Below, piece by piece: positions 26,521-34,683 of a stretch of DNA of 50,247 nucleotides. Source of the stretch: Bacteroidota bacterium (GTDB lineage Bacteria; Bacteroidota; Bacteroidia; JABDFU01); assembly GCA_016183775.1 (NCBI GenBank), contig JACPDY010000126.1, positions 1 through 50,247 of the forward strand. The letters run 5' to 3'. Below the pieces are notes generated by a model that worked only from the letters and a program-made list of their open reading frames with translations, had not been told where the DNA came from and ran no database searches. The stretch's first letter is position 1. Every line of letters begins with the position of its first letter. A program made the position numbers and the translations under genes.

Positions 26521-27642
26521 CTAATATTTAATTATCTCCCCTTCATTCAGTTCCTGGTATCCTTTTACGATCAGCTGATCTCCTTCTTTCAACCCCTCTG
26601 TGATTTCCGCCCTGCCGTTATACATTTTCCCAACTTTTACCTTTATCTTTTTCACTTTAGTTCCTTCGGCAATAAATATAAAATCGCCTTCGCCTGCATG
26701 CTGAATAGTTCCAACAGGCACAATGAGCGCCTTGGGGTTTGAATAATCAATAATTTTCAAAACAGCTATCTGGTTGGGATGATATTCTTTGTTATTATCG
26801 AGGTTAACTGTTACAGTAAATGTCCTGTTCAATGGAGAGATCACTTTCGCGGAATAGGCGATTTTTGTTTTCACCGTATCCTTCATATCAGGGACAATGA
26901 TCACTACATCATTACCGGTTTTAACTTTTGCCCCGTATGATTCAGCTACTTCCGCTTTTACCTTTAAGTTGTTCATATTTACTACCCGGATCGCAGGAAC
27001 GCCGGGAGCGGCGGCTTGTCCGACTTTAATATCAACCGCATCAACTATTCCATTAATAGGCGAAATAATCTTTGTCATTCTTAATTGTTCCTGCACAGAA
27101 GCTATTCTTTTTTCCAGGGACTCTTTCTGATTCTTTGCCTGAAGGTATTGCATCTCGGTTCCGATTTTCTGATCCCAAAGATTTTTCTGTTTTTCAAATA
27201 GTGTCCTGGCCAGTTCAAGGCCATTTTGCAATTCAGCGAGTCCTTGCTGAATGGACTTTGAATCAAGTTCGGCTAAAACCTCACCGATAGTTACAGCATC
27301 ACCAACTTTTGCTATAACTCTTGAAATCGTGCCGGGCATTTCCGCAGTAATGGAAACATTTTCCTCCGCATCAACCCTTCCCTGTACATCAACGTAGTTA
27401 TTAAATGTTTGTGCCGAAACAATTTGCAGTTCAACAGTTTTAATTTTTTCTGATTTCGAAGTGTCGTCCTTCGTAATTTCTTCTTCAAGGCTTGCAATTT
27501 TAACCTGGAGGCCGGACATTTCCTTTTTCAGGCTGTCCAGTGTTCTTACCCTGTTGTCTTTCGATAGACTCTCGCTGTCACTATCTTTACAAGCGATCAG
27601 CAAAATTGAAATTGTTACGGCTGCGAATAGAATTTTCTTCAT
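26521..27642 (-). CDS. RND periplasmic adaptor lipoprotein
   Basis: A 373-residue membrane-fusion lipoprotein, lipobox LLIAC. A helical coiled segment lies near the N-terminus (SLKKEMSGLQVKIASLEEEI, residues 38-60), then the lipoyl/barrel-sandwich (GTISRVIAKVGDAVTIGEVL), a long helical hairpin (residues about 130-190), the second lipoyl half with ISPINGIVDAVDIKVGQ, and a beta-barrel (VIIVPDMKDTVKTKIAYSAK). The extra N-terminal coiled helix is common in Bacteroidota adaptors. It couples the RND pump 50 bases downstream to the outer-membrane channel upstream. Confidence 0.92.
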   Translation of the reverse strand: MKKILFAAVTISILLIACKDSDSESLSKDNRVRTLDSLKKEMSGLQVKIASLEEEITKDDTSKSEKIKTVELQIVSAQTFNNYVDVQGRVDAEENVSITAEMPGTISRVIAKVGDAVTIGEVLAELDSKSIQQGLAELQNGLELARTLFEKQKNLWDQKIGTEMQYLQAKNQKESLEKRIASVQEQLRMTKIISPINGIVDAVDIKVGQAAAPGVPAIRVVNMNNLKVKAEVAESYGAKVKTGNDVVIIVPDMKDTVKTKIAYSAKVISPLNRTFTVTVNLDNNKEYHPNQIAVLKIIDYSNPKALIVPVGTIQHAGEGDFIFIAEGTKVKKIKVKVGKMYNGRAEITEGLKEGDQLIVKGYQELNEGEIIKY

Positions 27643-27672
27643 TTTTATTTTGGTTTCAGGTTCAGGGTTACA

Positions 27673-27711
27673 GGTTACAGGTTCAGGTTAAATTAACCTG
27701 AACCTGTAACC
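27673..27711. repeat. 39-base perfect palindrome between TolC-like and adaptor genes
   Basis: Two perfectly complementary 19-base arms, GGTTACAGGTTCAGGTTAA and its complement, separated by a single A. It lies in the 74-base gap inside the efflux operon, 5 bases from the TolC-like gene stop. The arms are made of the words CAGGTT and GGTTACAGG, also seen in direct repeat just beyond the arm. Confidence 0.8.
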
Positions 27712-27716
27712 TTAAA

Positions 27717-29069
27717 CTATTTTATTAACGTTCCAATAGATTTCTGATAATCAACTTTTGCTATCAATGCATCATACAATGCACTGAAATAATTGGTTTG
27801 CGCTTCCTTTAGTGCGGTTTCGGCAGTTAACACTTCTAAGTTTGATCCGACGCCCTGTTCATATTTTAATTTCGATACCTTATAAATCTCTTCTGCCAGA
27901 ACAATGTTCTTCTTTTGCGTTTCTAAAGATGCCAGTGCATTTTGAAGCTGTGCGCTTGCATTGGCAACCTCCAGATCAATACTTTGCTGAACAAACTTCA
28001 GATCATTTTCCGCTTTTTGCATTCCGAGTTTCGATTGTTGTGCTTTATAATGTCGCTGCAGGCCGTTGAAAATGGGCATATTTAAGTTAAGACCCAGGAT
28101 GGCAAAGTTATACCATGATTTATTCGAATTGTAAAGGTCGAATTTGATGCCGCCTGTATTTGTACCTACGTTTGCAAACCCAACAAGTGTTGGCAAAAAA
28201 CTGTGTTTGTCATTTTTGTACTGCAGATAAGCCGCCCGTTTTTGGACTTCTGTCATCGAGTATTCGATCCGGCTGGGATAATTTACTTTTTCAAGCAAAG
28301 GTTCGGGCTGAAAAGCAATTGATGTAATGTTGTCGGTCAAAGTAAGAGCCGATTTCTGATCAAGCCCCATCTGATATTTCAATAATGAAACACTCAGCCC
28401 GGCCAATCGGTTTGCCTTTTCCTTTTCTGTTACAATAGAATTATAAACAAGGGTAATGCGGTCGAGATCTATTTTCTCAACAAAGCCGTTATCATTCAGT
28501 GCTTTTGTATCATCCATCAGTTTTTTCAAACGTACAACATTTGCATCCAATAACTTTAGCCGCTCCTGTGCCACCAAAACCGAGTAATATGCCTTTGAAA
28601 CAGTTTGGACTGTTTCAATTTTAGTGCGTTCGGCGGCCTTTTGCAAAAGCTGCTGATATGTTTTCGCCGCCTGCAATCCGATCAAAAACGAATTGCTGAA
28701 AATAAGCTGGCTGGCTGTTATACTTGCGCTTGAAGTATACTGAACACCGAAAGCAAGCGCGGTAATAACATCGGGGGGGGCTGCCGGATTGAATGCGTTC
28801 GCCGGAACAAACATTGTTTGAATTTTTTCCATGTCGGTTAAATTCAAGGCTCCGTTAATTTGCGGTAATCCCATGCCGAAAACTTCATTCACTTTATTTT
28901 TCGCGATGTCTTCATCAAAAGCTGCATTTTGTATCCTTGTATTGTTTTTTAACGCGTAATCGATCGCCTGCTGCAGTGAAAAGGAATAATTTGCCGTATC
29001 CTTTTGTTGAGCATTGGCACTCAATGCGAATGTGATTACAGCCATCCATAGCGAAAATTTTTTCTTCAT
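27717..29069 (-). CDS. TolC-family outer-membrane efflux protein
   Basis: About 450 residues: signal peptide ending near ANAQQKD, then the two repeated long-helix plus beta-strand halves of the TolC family (YSFSLQQAIDYALKNNTRIQN; AYYSVLVAQERLKLLDANVV; GLQRHYKAQQSKLGMQKAEN; VSKLKYEQGVGSNLEVLTAE). It forms the trans-periplasmic channel for the RND pump, and perhaps for the MacAB-like system, which lacks its own. I use the ATG at 29069, which gives a normal signal peptide, rather than one 13 codons upstream. The regulator gene ends 48 bases before this start in the same direction. Confidence 0.92.
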   Translation of the reverse strand: MKKKFSLWMAVITFALSANAQQKDTANYSFSLQQAIDYALKNNTRIQNAAFDEDIAKNKVNEVFGMGLPQINGALNLTDMEKIQTMFVPANAFNPAAPPDVITALAFGVQYTSSASITASQLIFSNSFLIGLQAAKTYQQLLQKAAERTKIETVQTVSKAYYSVLVAQERLKLLDANVVRLKKLMDDTKALNDNGFVEKIDLDRITLVYNSIVTEKEKANRLAGLSVSLLKYQMGLDQKSALTLTDNITSIAFQPEPLLEKVNYPSRIEYSMTEVQKRAAYLQYKNDKHSFLPTLVGFANVGTNTGGIKFDLYNSNKSWYNFAILGLNLNMPIFNGLQRHYKAQQSKLGMQKAENDLKFVQQSIDLEVANASAQLQNALASLETQKKNIVLAEEIYKVSKLKYEQGVGSNLEVLTAETALKEAQTNYFSALYDALIAKVDYQKSIGTLIK

Positions 29070-29116
29070 TTTGTATCTGTTTGCAATTGATGAGACGTTC
29101 ATGAACAAATAATATT

Positions 29117-29743
29117 TTATATCAATGTTTTTAACTTCAAGTCCTTCTCTTTACGCTTATTGATCAATTTGTGCCCTTTTAATGTACATATCCCATATAA
29201 AAAATGCTCGGCCATATTCAACTGCACTTCAGTTATATTGTATTTATCCAATGGAAAAATAGTCTGACTGAAACCCATTTCAATTTCCTCGATCCGTAAA
29301 CGGGCAAGTATCTTTACATTAATATCTTCACGGACATAACCATCTTTAATACCCTTCCGGAGCGTTTCTTCAACCATTTTTAAAATAAAGTTTGTTTTAA
29401 AATCACGGAAAAGCTTCCATGTTTGAGGATAATACTTTTGCAGATCATAAAACATAACCGGATTTCTGTTAGAGAACATGATCTGCATTTGCTTCATACA
29501 CAAAAAAACCTCTTCAATAATATCCTTTGATTTGCGCTGTATCTCCGAAAATATTTTACAATTTCCCTCCAACGTTTGAGTCATAAGCTGGTGCACTACA
29601 TCATCCTTGTCCTTGTAAAACCGATAGATCGTTTTTTTTGACATCCCCAAATGCTGGGCGATTTCGTCCATTGTAATGCTCTTTATCCCCAAACGGATAA
29701 AGAGCTCCTCTGCTCCTTTCAATATCCTTTCTTTCGTTTTCAT
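29117..29743 (-). CDS. TetR-family transcriptional regulator
   Basis: A 208-residue TetR regulator. The helix-turn-helix is at residues 5-50 (ILKGAEELFIRLGIKSITMD, IAQHLGMSKKTIYRFYKDK). The C-terminal ligand domain is helical with no recognised ligand motif, ending in a basic tail (KGHKLINKRKEKDLK). It is the first gene of the efflux operon and most likely represses it; the dyad at 29775-29804, 32 bases upstream of its start, is the obvious operator candidate. The inducer is unknown. Confidence 0.9.
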   Translation of the reverse strand: MKTKERILKGAEELFIRLGIKSITMDEIAQHLGMSKKTIYRFYKDKDDVVHQLMTQTLEGNCKIFSEIQRKSKDIIEEVFLCMKQMQIMFSNRNPVMFYDLQKYYPQTWKLFRDFKTNFILKMVEETLRKGIKDGYVREDINVKILARLRIEEIEMGFSQTIFPLDKYNITEVQLNMAEHFLYGICTLKGHKLINKRKEKDLKLKTLI

Positions 29744-29774
29744 GCACCTTCCGTAAAATACGGGTGCAAAACTA

Positions 29775-29804
29775 TGGAAACAGTTTCTATTTCCAAAGTT
29801 TCCA
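29775..29804. promoter_or_regulatory. Candidate TetR operator upstream of the efflux operon
   Basis: TGGAAAC (29775-29781) and GTTTCCA (29798-29804) are perfect 7-base arms with 16 bases between. A nested GAAAC-A-GTTTC palindrome (29777-29787) and further TTTCCA words fill the interior. It lies between the TetR gene (minus) and asnS (plus), so it could affect both directions, but the efflux side is closer. Confidence 0.55.
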
Positions 29805-29905
29805 TTAACTATTAGCTTGGATTACAGATTTTACCGATATAATTCACTTATTCATTGATAAATCGCTTAATTTTTGTTTTTTTGTACCCCTTTAATATTC
29901 AAACT

Positions 29906-31324
29906 ATGGAAAAATATAAAGTAGCTGATCTGCTCAGATCGACTGAATACGGGAAAGAAGTATCTATTAAAGGCTGGGTGCGTACCAAGCGCGGGAATAA
30001 GAATGTTGCTTTTATTGCGCTGAACGATGGTTCTGTTATTCACAATATACAGGCTGTTGTTGACCTTGCAAAAATTTCCGAAGAGGAGTTGAAACATGTC
30101 ACTACAGGCGCATGCATAGCTGTAACAGGAACGCTGACAAAATCGCAGGGACAGGGACAAAGTGTGGAGATTCAGACAACGAAATTAGACGTACTGGGAA
30201 TTGCAGATGAAACATTTCCATTGCAAAAAAAGGCTCATACGCTTGAGTTTTTGCGGGAGATAGCCCATCTACGGCCTCGTACAAATACATTCGGCGCTAT
30301 TTTGCGCATCCGCCACCACATGTCATTCGCCATTCATAAGTTTTTTAACGATCAAGGATTCTATTATCTCCACGCGCCTATCGTTACAGGTACTGATGCA
30401 GAAGGCGCAGGCGAAATGTTCAGGGTAACCACACTCGACATAGACAAACCTCCACGCAACCCCGATGGCACAATTGATTATAAGCAGGATTTTTTTGGCC
30501 GTCAAACCAACCTGACTGTTTCCGGGCAGTTGGAATCCGAATTAGCAGCAACCGCTTTAGGTTTGGTATACACTTTTGGCCCTACATTTCGCGCTGAGAA
30601 TTCGAACACTCCACGTCATTTGGCAGAATTCTGGATGATAGAGCCCGAGATGGCGTTTTACGAGATAAAAGATAATATGGACCTTGCTGAAAGCATGTTG
30701 AAATATCTTGTTCAATATGCCCTTGACAATTGCGGTGATGACATCGCGTTTTTAAACAATCGTGCAATTGAAGAAGATAAAACAAAAAAAGAGCACGAAC
30801 GAAGCAAAACTACATTATTGGAACGCCTGAATAATGTAAAAAATGAGCCGTTCAAACGTATTACATATACAGAAGCAATAGAAGTTCTTAAGCTGGGTAA
30901 AAAATTTGAATTCCGTCCCGAGTGGGGAAAAGACCTGCAAAAGGAGCACGAAAACTTTTTAGTAGATCATTTTAAAGTACCCGTTATTGTTACCGATTAC
31001 CCAAAAGGCATAAAAGCTTTTTATATGAAACAAAATGAGGATGGCAAAACAGTGCGCGCCATGGATGTTTTGTTCCCTTATGTGGGCGAAATGATCGGCG
31101 GTTCACAGCGTGAAGAAAATTACGATAAGCTACAGGCAAGGATAAAGGAAATGGGCATTCATGAGCAAAGCCTTTGGTGGTACATGGAAACACGCAAATA
31201 TGGCACATGCCCTCATAGTGGGTTTGGGCTTGGCTTTGAGCGATTGATATTATTTATTACCGGCATGACCAATGTACGGGATATCATTCCGTTTCCAAGG
31301 ACGCCGAAGAATGCGGAGTTTTAG
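29906..31324 (+). CDS. asnS: Asparaginyl-tRNA synthetase
   Basis: A class IIb aminoacyl-tRNA synthetase of 472 residues. The N-terminal OB-fold anticodon-binding domain ([20 protein letters not shown]) is followed by the catalytic core with motif 2 ([21 protein letters not shown]) and motif 3 ([15 protein letters not shown]). [11 protein letters not shown] separates it from AspRS-type sequences. The ATG at 29906 is used; earlier in-frame ATGs would add a hydrophobic extension absent from the family. The last 39 bases, including the stop codon, recur exactly at 32455-32493, so the present 3' end may be an element-supplied copy. Confidence 0.96.
   Translation: MEKYKVADLLRSTEYGKEVSIKGWVRTKRGNKNVAFIALNDGSVIHNIQAVVDLAKISEEELKHVTTGACIAVTGTLTKSQGQGQSVEIQTTKLDVLGIADETFPLQKKAHTLEFLREIAHLRPRTNTFGAILRIRHHMSFAIHKFFNDQGFYYLHAPIVTGTDAEGAGEMFRVTTLDIDKPPRNPDGTIDYKQDFFGRQTNLTVSGQLESELAATALGLVYTFGPTFRAENSNTPRHLAEFWMIEPEMAFYEIKDNMDLAESMLKYLVQYALDNCGDDIAFLNNRAIEEDKTKKEHERSKTTLLERLNNVKNEPFKRITYTEAIEVLKLGKKFEFRPEWGKDLQKEHENFLVDHFKVPVIVTDYPKGIKAFYMKQNEDGKTVRAMDVLFPYVGEMIGGSQREENYDKLQARIKEMGIHEQSLWWYMETRKYGTCPHSGFGLGFERLILFITGMTNVRDIIPFPRTPKNAEF
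31286..31324 (+). repeat. Left copy of the 39-base direct repeat (end of asnS with stop codon)
   Basis: Begins ATTCCGTTTCC and ends GCGGAGTTTTAG; identical at all 39 positions to 32455-32493. Flanks differ: GATATC before and TTGAAG after. Confidence 0.95.
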
Positions 31325-31342
31325 TTGAAGCAGAAATGCTTA

Positions 31343-32425
31343 ATGGCATACATGGGAAAAGCAAAAAAGAAAATAACACCTGGTAGAATTAAGAAAACAG
31401 ACGTGCTGTTTAGCGAAATAAAATCGCGGATAGAACAAGCGCGGAAGGAAGTAGCTGTCCAAGTGAATCAATCATTGACACTGCTTTATTGGAACATTGG
31501 TAACATTATTCATCATCATATTCTGGACAGCAGCCGTGCAGGATACAGCAAAGAAATTGTCGTGACACTGTCGCGACAATTGACGGCAGAATATGGGAAT
31601 GGCTATAGCATTTCTGGATTATGGCGCATGGTTCAATTCAGACAATCATTTGCCAATTCTCAAATTCTCGCGACACTGTCGCAAGAATTGAGTTGGAGCC
31701 ATTTCACGGAACTGGTTACCATTGAAACAGAGGCTCAACGAATGTTTTACGCCCAAATGGCAATTATTGAACGATGGAGCGTGCGTCAGCTTCGGGAACG
31801 TATAGATAGCATGTTGTTTGAGCGGACCGCCCTTTCAAAAAAGCCTGAAAAACTTATTAAGCAAGAGTTGAGAAAACTTCCATCCGGCAGTATTGCCAAT
31901 CCTGATCTGGTTTTCCGCGATCCATACCTTTTAGATTTTCTTGGCCTTAAAGAAACTTATTCCGAAAAAGACCTAGAGGACGCAATACTGGCACAAGTAC
32001 AACAATTTATCATTGAGCTTGGCAGCGATTTTGCATTTCTGGCAAGGCAAAAACGAATCGTTATAGACGGTACAGATTATAAAATTGATCTGTTGTTTTA
32101 TCACCGTGGCTTAAAATGCCTCGTGGCGATTGATTTGAAACTGGGAAAATTCCGTGCCGCCGATAAAGGGCAAATGGAATTGTACTTACGCTGGCTCGAA
32201 AAACATGAGCAACGTGAAGGTGAAAATGCCCCAGTTGGCCTGATACTTTGTTCCGATAAATCGGATGAGCATGTTGAGCTTTTATTACTGAAAGAAAACC
32301 GGATAAAAGTGGCGCAATATTACACTCAATTGCCTTCCATGAAAATACTGAAAGATAAATTACATAAAGCAATACTCATAGCCCGGCAAAAAGAAGAAAT
32401 AAAACAACAGAAAAAGGGTAAGTGA
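31343..32425 (+). CDS. DUF1016 (YhcG-type) PDDEXK nuclease-domain protein
   Basis: About 360 residues. The N-terminal DUF1016_N domain (LLYWNIGNIIHHHIL, TLSQELSWSHFTELV) is followed by the C-terminal nuclease-like domain with SMLFERTALSKKPE, NPDLVFRDPYLLDFLGL, KIDLLFYHRGLKCLVAIDLK and GQMELYLRWLEKHE. The D...DxK spacing fits a PDDEXK active site (Asp in KIDLLFY, then IDLK, with Asp in place of the usual Glu). Family members are scattered and linked to mobile DNA and restriction loci; their biochemical role is poorly settled. The ATG at 31343 is used; a TTG directly after the asnS stop would add six residues. It is the sole gene between the repeats. Confidence 0.9.
   Translation: MAYMGKAKKKITPGRIKKTDVLFSEIKSRIEQARKEVAVQVNQSLTLLYWNIGNIIHHHILDSSRAGYSKEIVVTLSRQLTAEYGNGYSISGLWRMVQFRQSFANSQILATLSQELSWSHFTELVTIETEAQRMFYAQMAIIERWSVRQLRERIDSMLFERTALSKKPEKLIKQELRKLPSGSIANPDLVFRDPYLLDFLGLKETYSEKDLEDAILAQVQQFIIELGSDFAFLARQKRIVIDGTDYKIDLLFYHRGLKCLVAIDLKLGKFRAADKGQMELYLRWLEKHEQREGENAPVGLILCSDKSDEHVELLLLKENRIKVAQYYTQLPSMKILKDKLHKAILIARQKEEIKQQKKGK
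31555..31581. repeat. 27-base near-perfect palindrome, copy 1, inside the DUF1016 gene
   Basis: Arms AATTGTCGTGACA and TGTCGCGACAATT around a central C; 12 of 13 pairs match and the odd one is a T/G wobble. In frame it encodes part of IVVTLSRQLT. Confidence 0.8.
31663..31689. repeat. 27-base near-perfect palindrome, copy 2, inside the DUF1016 gene
   Basis: Arms AATTCTCGCGACA and TGTCGCAAGAATT around the same central C; 12 of 13 pairs match. Its centre is exactly 108 bases (36 codons) from copy 1, in the same phase, encoding part of ILATLSQELS. With one bulged A the stem can extend outward to CTCAA/TTGAG. Confidence 0.8.
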
Positions 32426-32454
32426 GAACAATTACTGTGAATGAAACAAAATCG

Positions 32455-32493
32455 ATTCCGTTTCCAAGGACGCCGAAGAATGCGGAGTTTTAG
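32455..32493 (+). repeat. Right copy of the 39-base direct repeat
   Basis: Identical to 31286-31324. Preceded by AAATCG and followed by AGGAGC, which supplies the ribosome-binding site of the next gene. It retains the reading of the asnS end ([11 protein letters not shown], stop) although it no longer belongs to a full gene. Confidence 0.95.
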
Positions 32494-32511
32494 AGGAGCG
32501 AGCCAAATGAC

Positions 32512-32844
32512 ATGAATATTCTTTTTATATGTAGTAGAAATAATTGGCGAAGCCCAACTGCTGAAAAAATTTATAAGAACAGACAAGACTTTAAAGTAAA
32601 ATCAGCTGGGACAGAGCCTTCTGCACGAATAAGAGTGACTGCAAAGCTTATTGACTGGTCTGATATAATATTTGTAATGGAAAAAACTCATAAACAACGA
32701 TTGACCGAAAAATTTCCTGACAACATCGTCAACAAATCTGTTTTCATTCTTGACATATCAGACGATTATGAATACATGGATACAGAACTTATTGAAAGTA
32801 TTAAAGCATCAGTTTCCCCATATCTAAAAAATGTCAAAAAGTAG
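32512..32844 (+). CDS. Small low-molecular-weight tyrosine-phosphatase-like protein
   Basis: A 110-residue protein related to low-molecular-weight phosphotyrosine phosphatases and arsenate reductases. It starts ILFICSRNNWRSPTAE, where CSRNNWR is the Cys-x5-Arg phosphate loop (Cys8, Arg14). VKSAGTEPSARIRVT and DIIFVMEKTHKQRL match the following family elements. It is shorter than the classical enzymes (about 150 residues), and the loop is SRNNWR rather than the usual xGNxCR. A ribosome-binding site GAGGAG lies at 32493-32498. Its 3' end overlaps the CxxC protein by 14 bases, so they are translationally coupled. Substrate unknown. Confidence 0.8.
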   Translation: MNILFICSRNNWRSPTAEKIYKNRQDFKVKSAGTEPSARIRVTAKLIDWSDIIFVMEKTHKQRLTEKFPDNIVNKSVFILDISDDYEYMDTELIESIKASVSPYLKNVKK

Positions 32845-33070
32845 AGAGAAGGACCTTTATTTAAAAGAATTCCCTGAAATACGCAAGTGGTTAAATGAAT
32901 GTCAGATTTGCCATGCCATTGGTTACAAACCAGAACTGCCGGTCAAAATATATCCTAGGCTTATGGCTGAAAATATTCGCGGGTTGTTTGGTCCCTTAAC
33001 GGTTAACTACATTAGTATTTGCGAAGATTGTGCCCGTCATTGGGAAGGCTTAAAACAAAAAGACCTATAA
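32831..33070 (+). CDS. Small protein with two CxxC pairs (zinc-ribbon-like), 79 residues
   Basis: Overlaps the phosphatase-like gene by 14 bases in another frame, a strong hint that both are real and work together. Two cysteine pairs, CQIC (residues 22-25) and CEDC (about 65-68), are spaced as in a treble-clef or zinc-ribbon domain. Between them is a basic and aromatic stretch (KIYPRLMAENIRGLFGPL). I recognise no named family. It could bind nucleic acid or act as a small partner of the phosphatase-like protein; neither is shown. Confidence 0.7.
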   Translation: MSKSREKDLYLKEFPEIRKWLNECQICHAIGYKPELPVKIYPRLMAENIRGLFGPLTVNYISICEDCARHWEGLKQKDL

Positions 33071-33192
33071 CAATTTGTTTTTCAAATGAAAGATGACAGT
33101 AGAAAAAATCATACCCCCATTTTGATTTTTGTCACACATTGCATAAGTACTCAAGATATTCGTAAATTCGTAACCATTCGTTATTCGTACCA

Positions 33193-34659
33193 ATGTTAAG
33201 ACAAAATTTAAGTCAAAAGCTACTTCAAAAACTGTCCCCGCAGCAAATTCAGCTCATGAAAATGCTGCAATTGCCTACTATTGCCCTTGAACAACGTATT
33301 AAGGAGGAAATGGAAGCCAATCCGGCATTGGAGGAAGGCGAAGAAGTAGAGGAAGAAGAAAACAAAGAAGACGAAGACATTCTCAGCGAGGAAACAGGTG
33401 ATGATGAAAATGAAGATGGCCTGGAGAAGGATGATTTTTCAATGGACGACTATATGGATGAGGATGAAGGAGAATCCTACAAGCTAAAAGTCAACAACGC
33501 GAGTGCGGATGATGAACGCAAAGAGATCCCGGTTACATCGGCCATAACATTACAGGAAATACTCGAAAACCAGCTTGGCTTGCAGGACCTGGATGACCAC
33601 AAATACCAAGTAGCGTTGTATTTGATAGGAAATATTGATGATGAAGGATATTTACGCCGGGATATTGTTTCGATCGTTGATGATATCGCTTTTTCACAAA
33701 ATATTATTACTACGGAGCAGGAGTTATTGGAAATGCTGCATATTATTCAGCGGTTCGATCCGCCGGGAGTCGGTGCCCGCGACCTGCAGGAATGTTTGCT
33801 GCTACAGCTACAGCGCAAGGATGATCGGTACATAGAGATCTCGCTGGCCATTGAGGTGGTTAAAAACCACATGGAAGAATTTTCCAAAAAACATTACGAG
33901 AAAATTCAGAAAAAGCTTGAAATAGACGAAGAGCAGCTAAAGGAAGTAATTCACGAAATTGTAAAACTCGATCCCAAACCAGGCAATTCAAGCGGCGACA
34001 ATCAAAAAAATATTCAGGAAATTATCCCTGATTTTATCTTAACCAACAGTGATGGCATCCTTGAACTATCCCTGAACTCGCGTAATCAACCGGAACTGCG
34101 GGTGAGTAAAGATTACCAGCAAATGCAGGATGAATACTCCAAAGCAAAAGATAAACAAAGCAAAGAAGCCTCTTCTTTTGTCAAACAAAAAATAGAAAGC
34201 GCCCGTTGGTTCATTGATGCCATTAAGCAGCGGGAAAATACATTAATGGCTACCATGCGCACCATCATGGAATACCAGTTCGAATATTTTTTAGAAGGCG
34301 ATGAGGCAAAGCTGAAACCCATGATACTTAAAGATATTTCTGATCGTACAGGGCTCGATATCTCCACTATTTCACGTGTTACCAACAGCAAATACGTTCA
34401 AACACAATTTGGCACGTTCCCGTTAAAATCTTTTTTCTCCGAATCCCTTTCCACCGATTCGGGTGAAGAAGTTTCATCAAAAGAAGTAAAAAAAATATTG
34501 CAGGATAACATCGCCGCCGAAAGCAAAAAGAAACCGCTTACTGATGATGCCCTCACTAAACTGCTGACAGAAAAGGGTTATAACATTGCCCGCCGCACTG
34601 TTGCCAAATACCGCGAAATGCTGGGGATACCGGTTGCCAGGATGAGAAAGGAGCTGTAA
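33193..34659 (+). CDS. rpoN: RNA polymerase sigma-54 factor
   Basis: A 488-residue sigma-54. Region I is the Gln/Leu-rich N-terminus (LSQKLLQKLSPQQIQLMKM) that contacts enhancer-binding activators. It is followed by a long acidic region II (about residues 47-100, mostly Glu and Asp), the core-binding region (IQRFDPPGVGARDLQECL), the helix-turn-helix part (LKDISDRTGLDISTISRVTN) and the RpoN box, here ARRTVAKYREMLGIP, which recognises the -24 element. No activator gene is in the window. The gene is preceded by the accessory patch after asnS and probably has its own promoter in the 122-base gap. Confidence 0.97.
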   Translation: MLRQNLSQKLLQKLSPQQIQLMKMLQLPTIALEQRIKEEMEANPALEEGEEVEEEENKEDEDILSEETGDDENEDGLEKDDFSMDDYMDEDEGESYKLKVNNASADDERKEIPVTSAITLQEILENQLGLQDLDDHKYQVALYLIGNIDDEGYLRRDIVSIVDDIAFSQNIITTEQELLEMLHIIQRFDPPGVGARDLQECLLLQLQRKDDRYIEISLAIEVVKNHMEEFSKKHYEKIQKKLEIDEEQLKEVIHEIVKLDPKPGNSSGDNQKNIQEIIPDFILTNSDGILELSLNSRNQPELRVSKDYQQMQDEYSKAKDKQSKEASSFVKQKIESARWFIDAIKQRENTLMATMRTIMEYQFEYFLEGDEAKLKPMILKDISDRTGLDISTISRVTNSKYVQTQFGTFPLKSFFSESLSTDSGEEVSSKEVKKILQDNIAAESKKKPLTDDALTKLLTEKGYNIARRTVAKYREMLGIPVARMRKEL

Positions 34660-34683
34660 GGAATTAAAAATTAAGAATCGAGA

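Larger units (their letters stand above)
31286..32493 (+). mobile_element. Putative cassette inserted at the 3' end of asnS (DUF1016 gene between 39-base direct repeats)
   Basis: The interval is bounded by two identical 39-base repeats at a spacing of 1,169 bases. The left copy is the end of asnS; the right copy begins 29 bases after the DUF1016 stop and is followed at once by a GAGGAG ribosome-binding site for the phosphatase-like gene. Removing one repeat and the intervening 1,130 bases would leave asnS intact and place the phosphatase-like gene directly behind it. No transposase or integrase is inside, so mobility would be passive or ancestral. A simple segmental duplication is the alternative. 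Confidence 0.5.

Noticed and set aside
29855-29905. Upstream in-frame ATG for asnS giving 17 extra residues
   Set aside because: The extension is hydrophobic and unlike any AsnS N-terminus; the ATG at 29906 gives the standard start [10 protein letters not shown].
31286-32493. tRNA gene as the attachment site of the DUF1016 cassette
   Set aside because: The repeat is coding sequence for the AsnS C-terminus and shows no cloverleaf; no tRNA is nearby.
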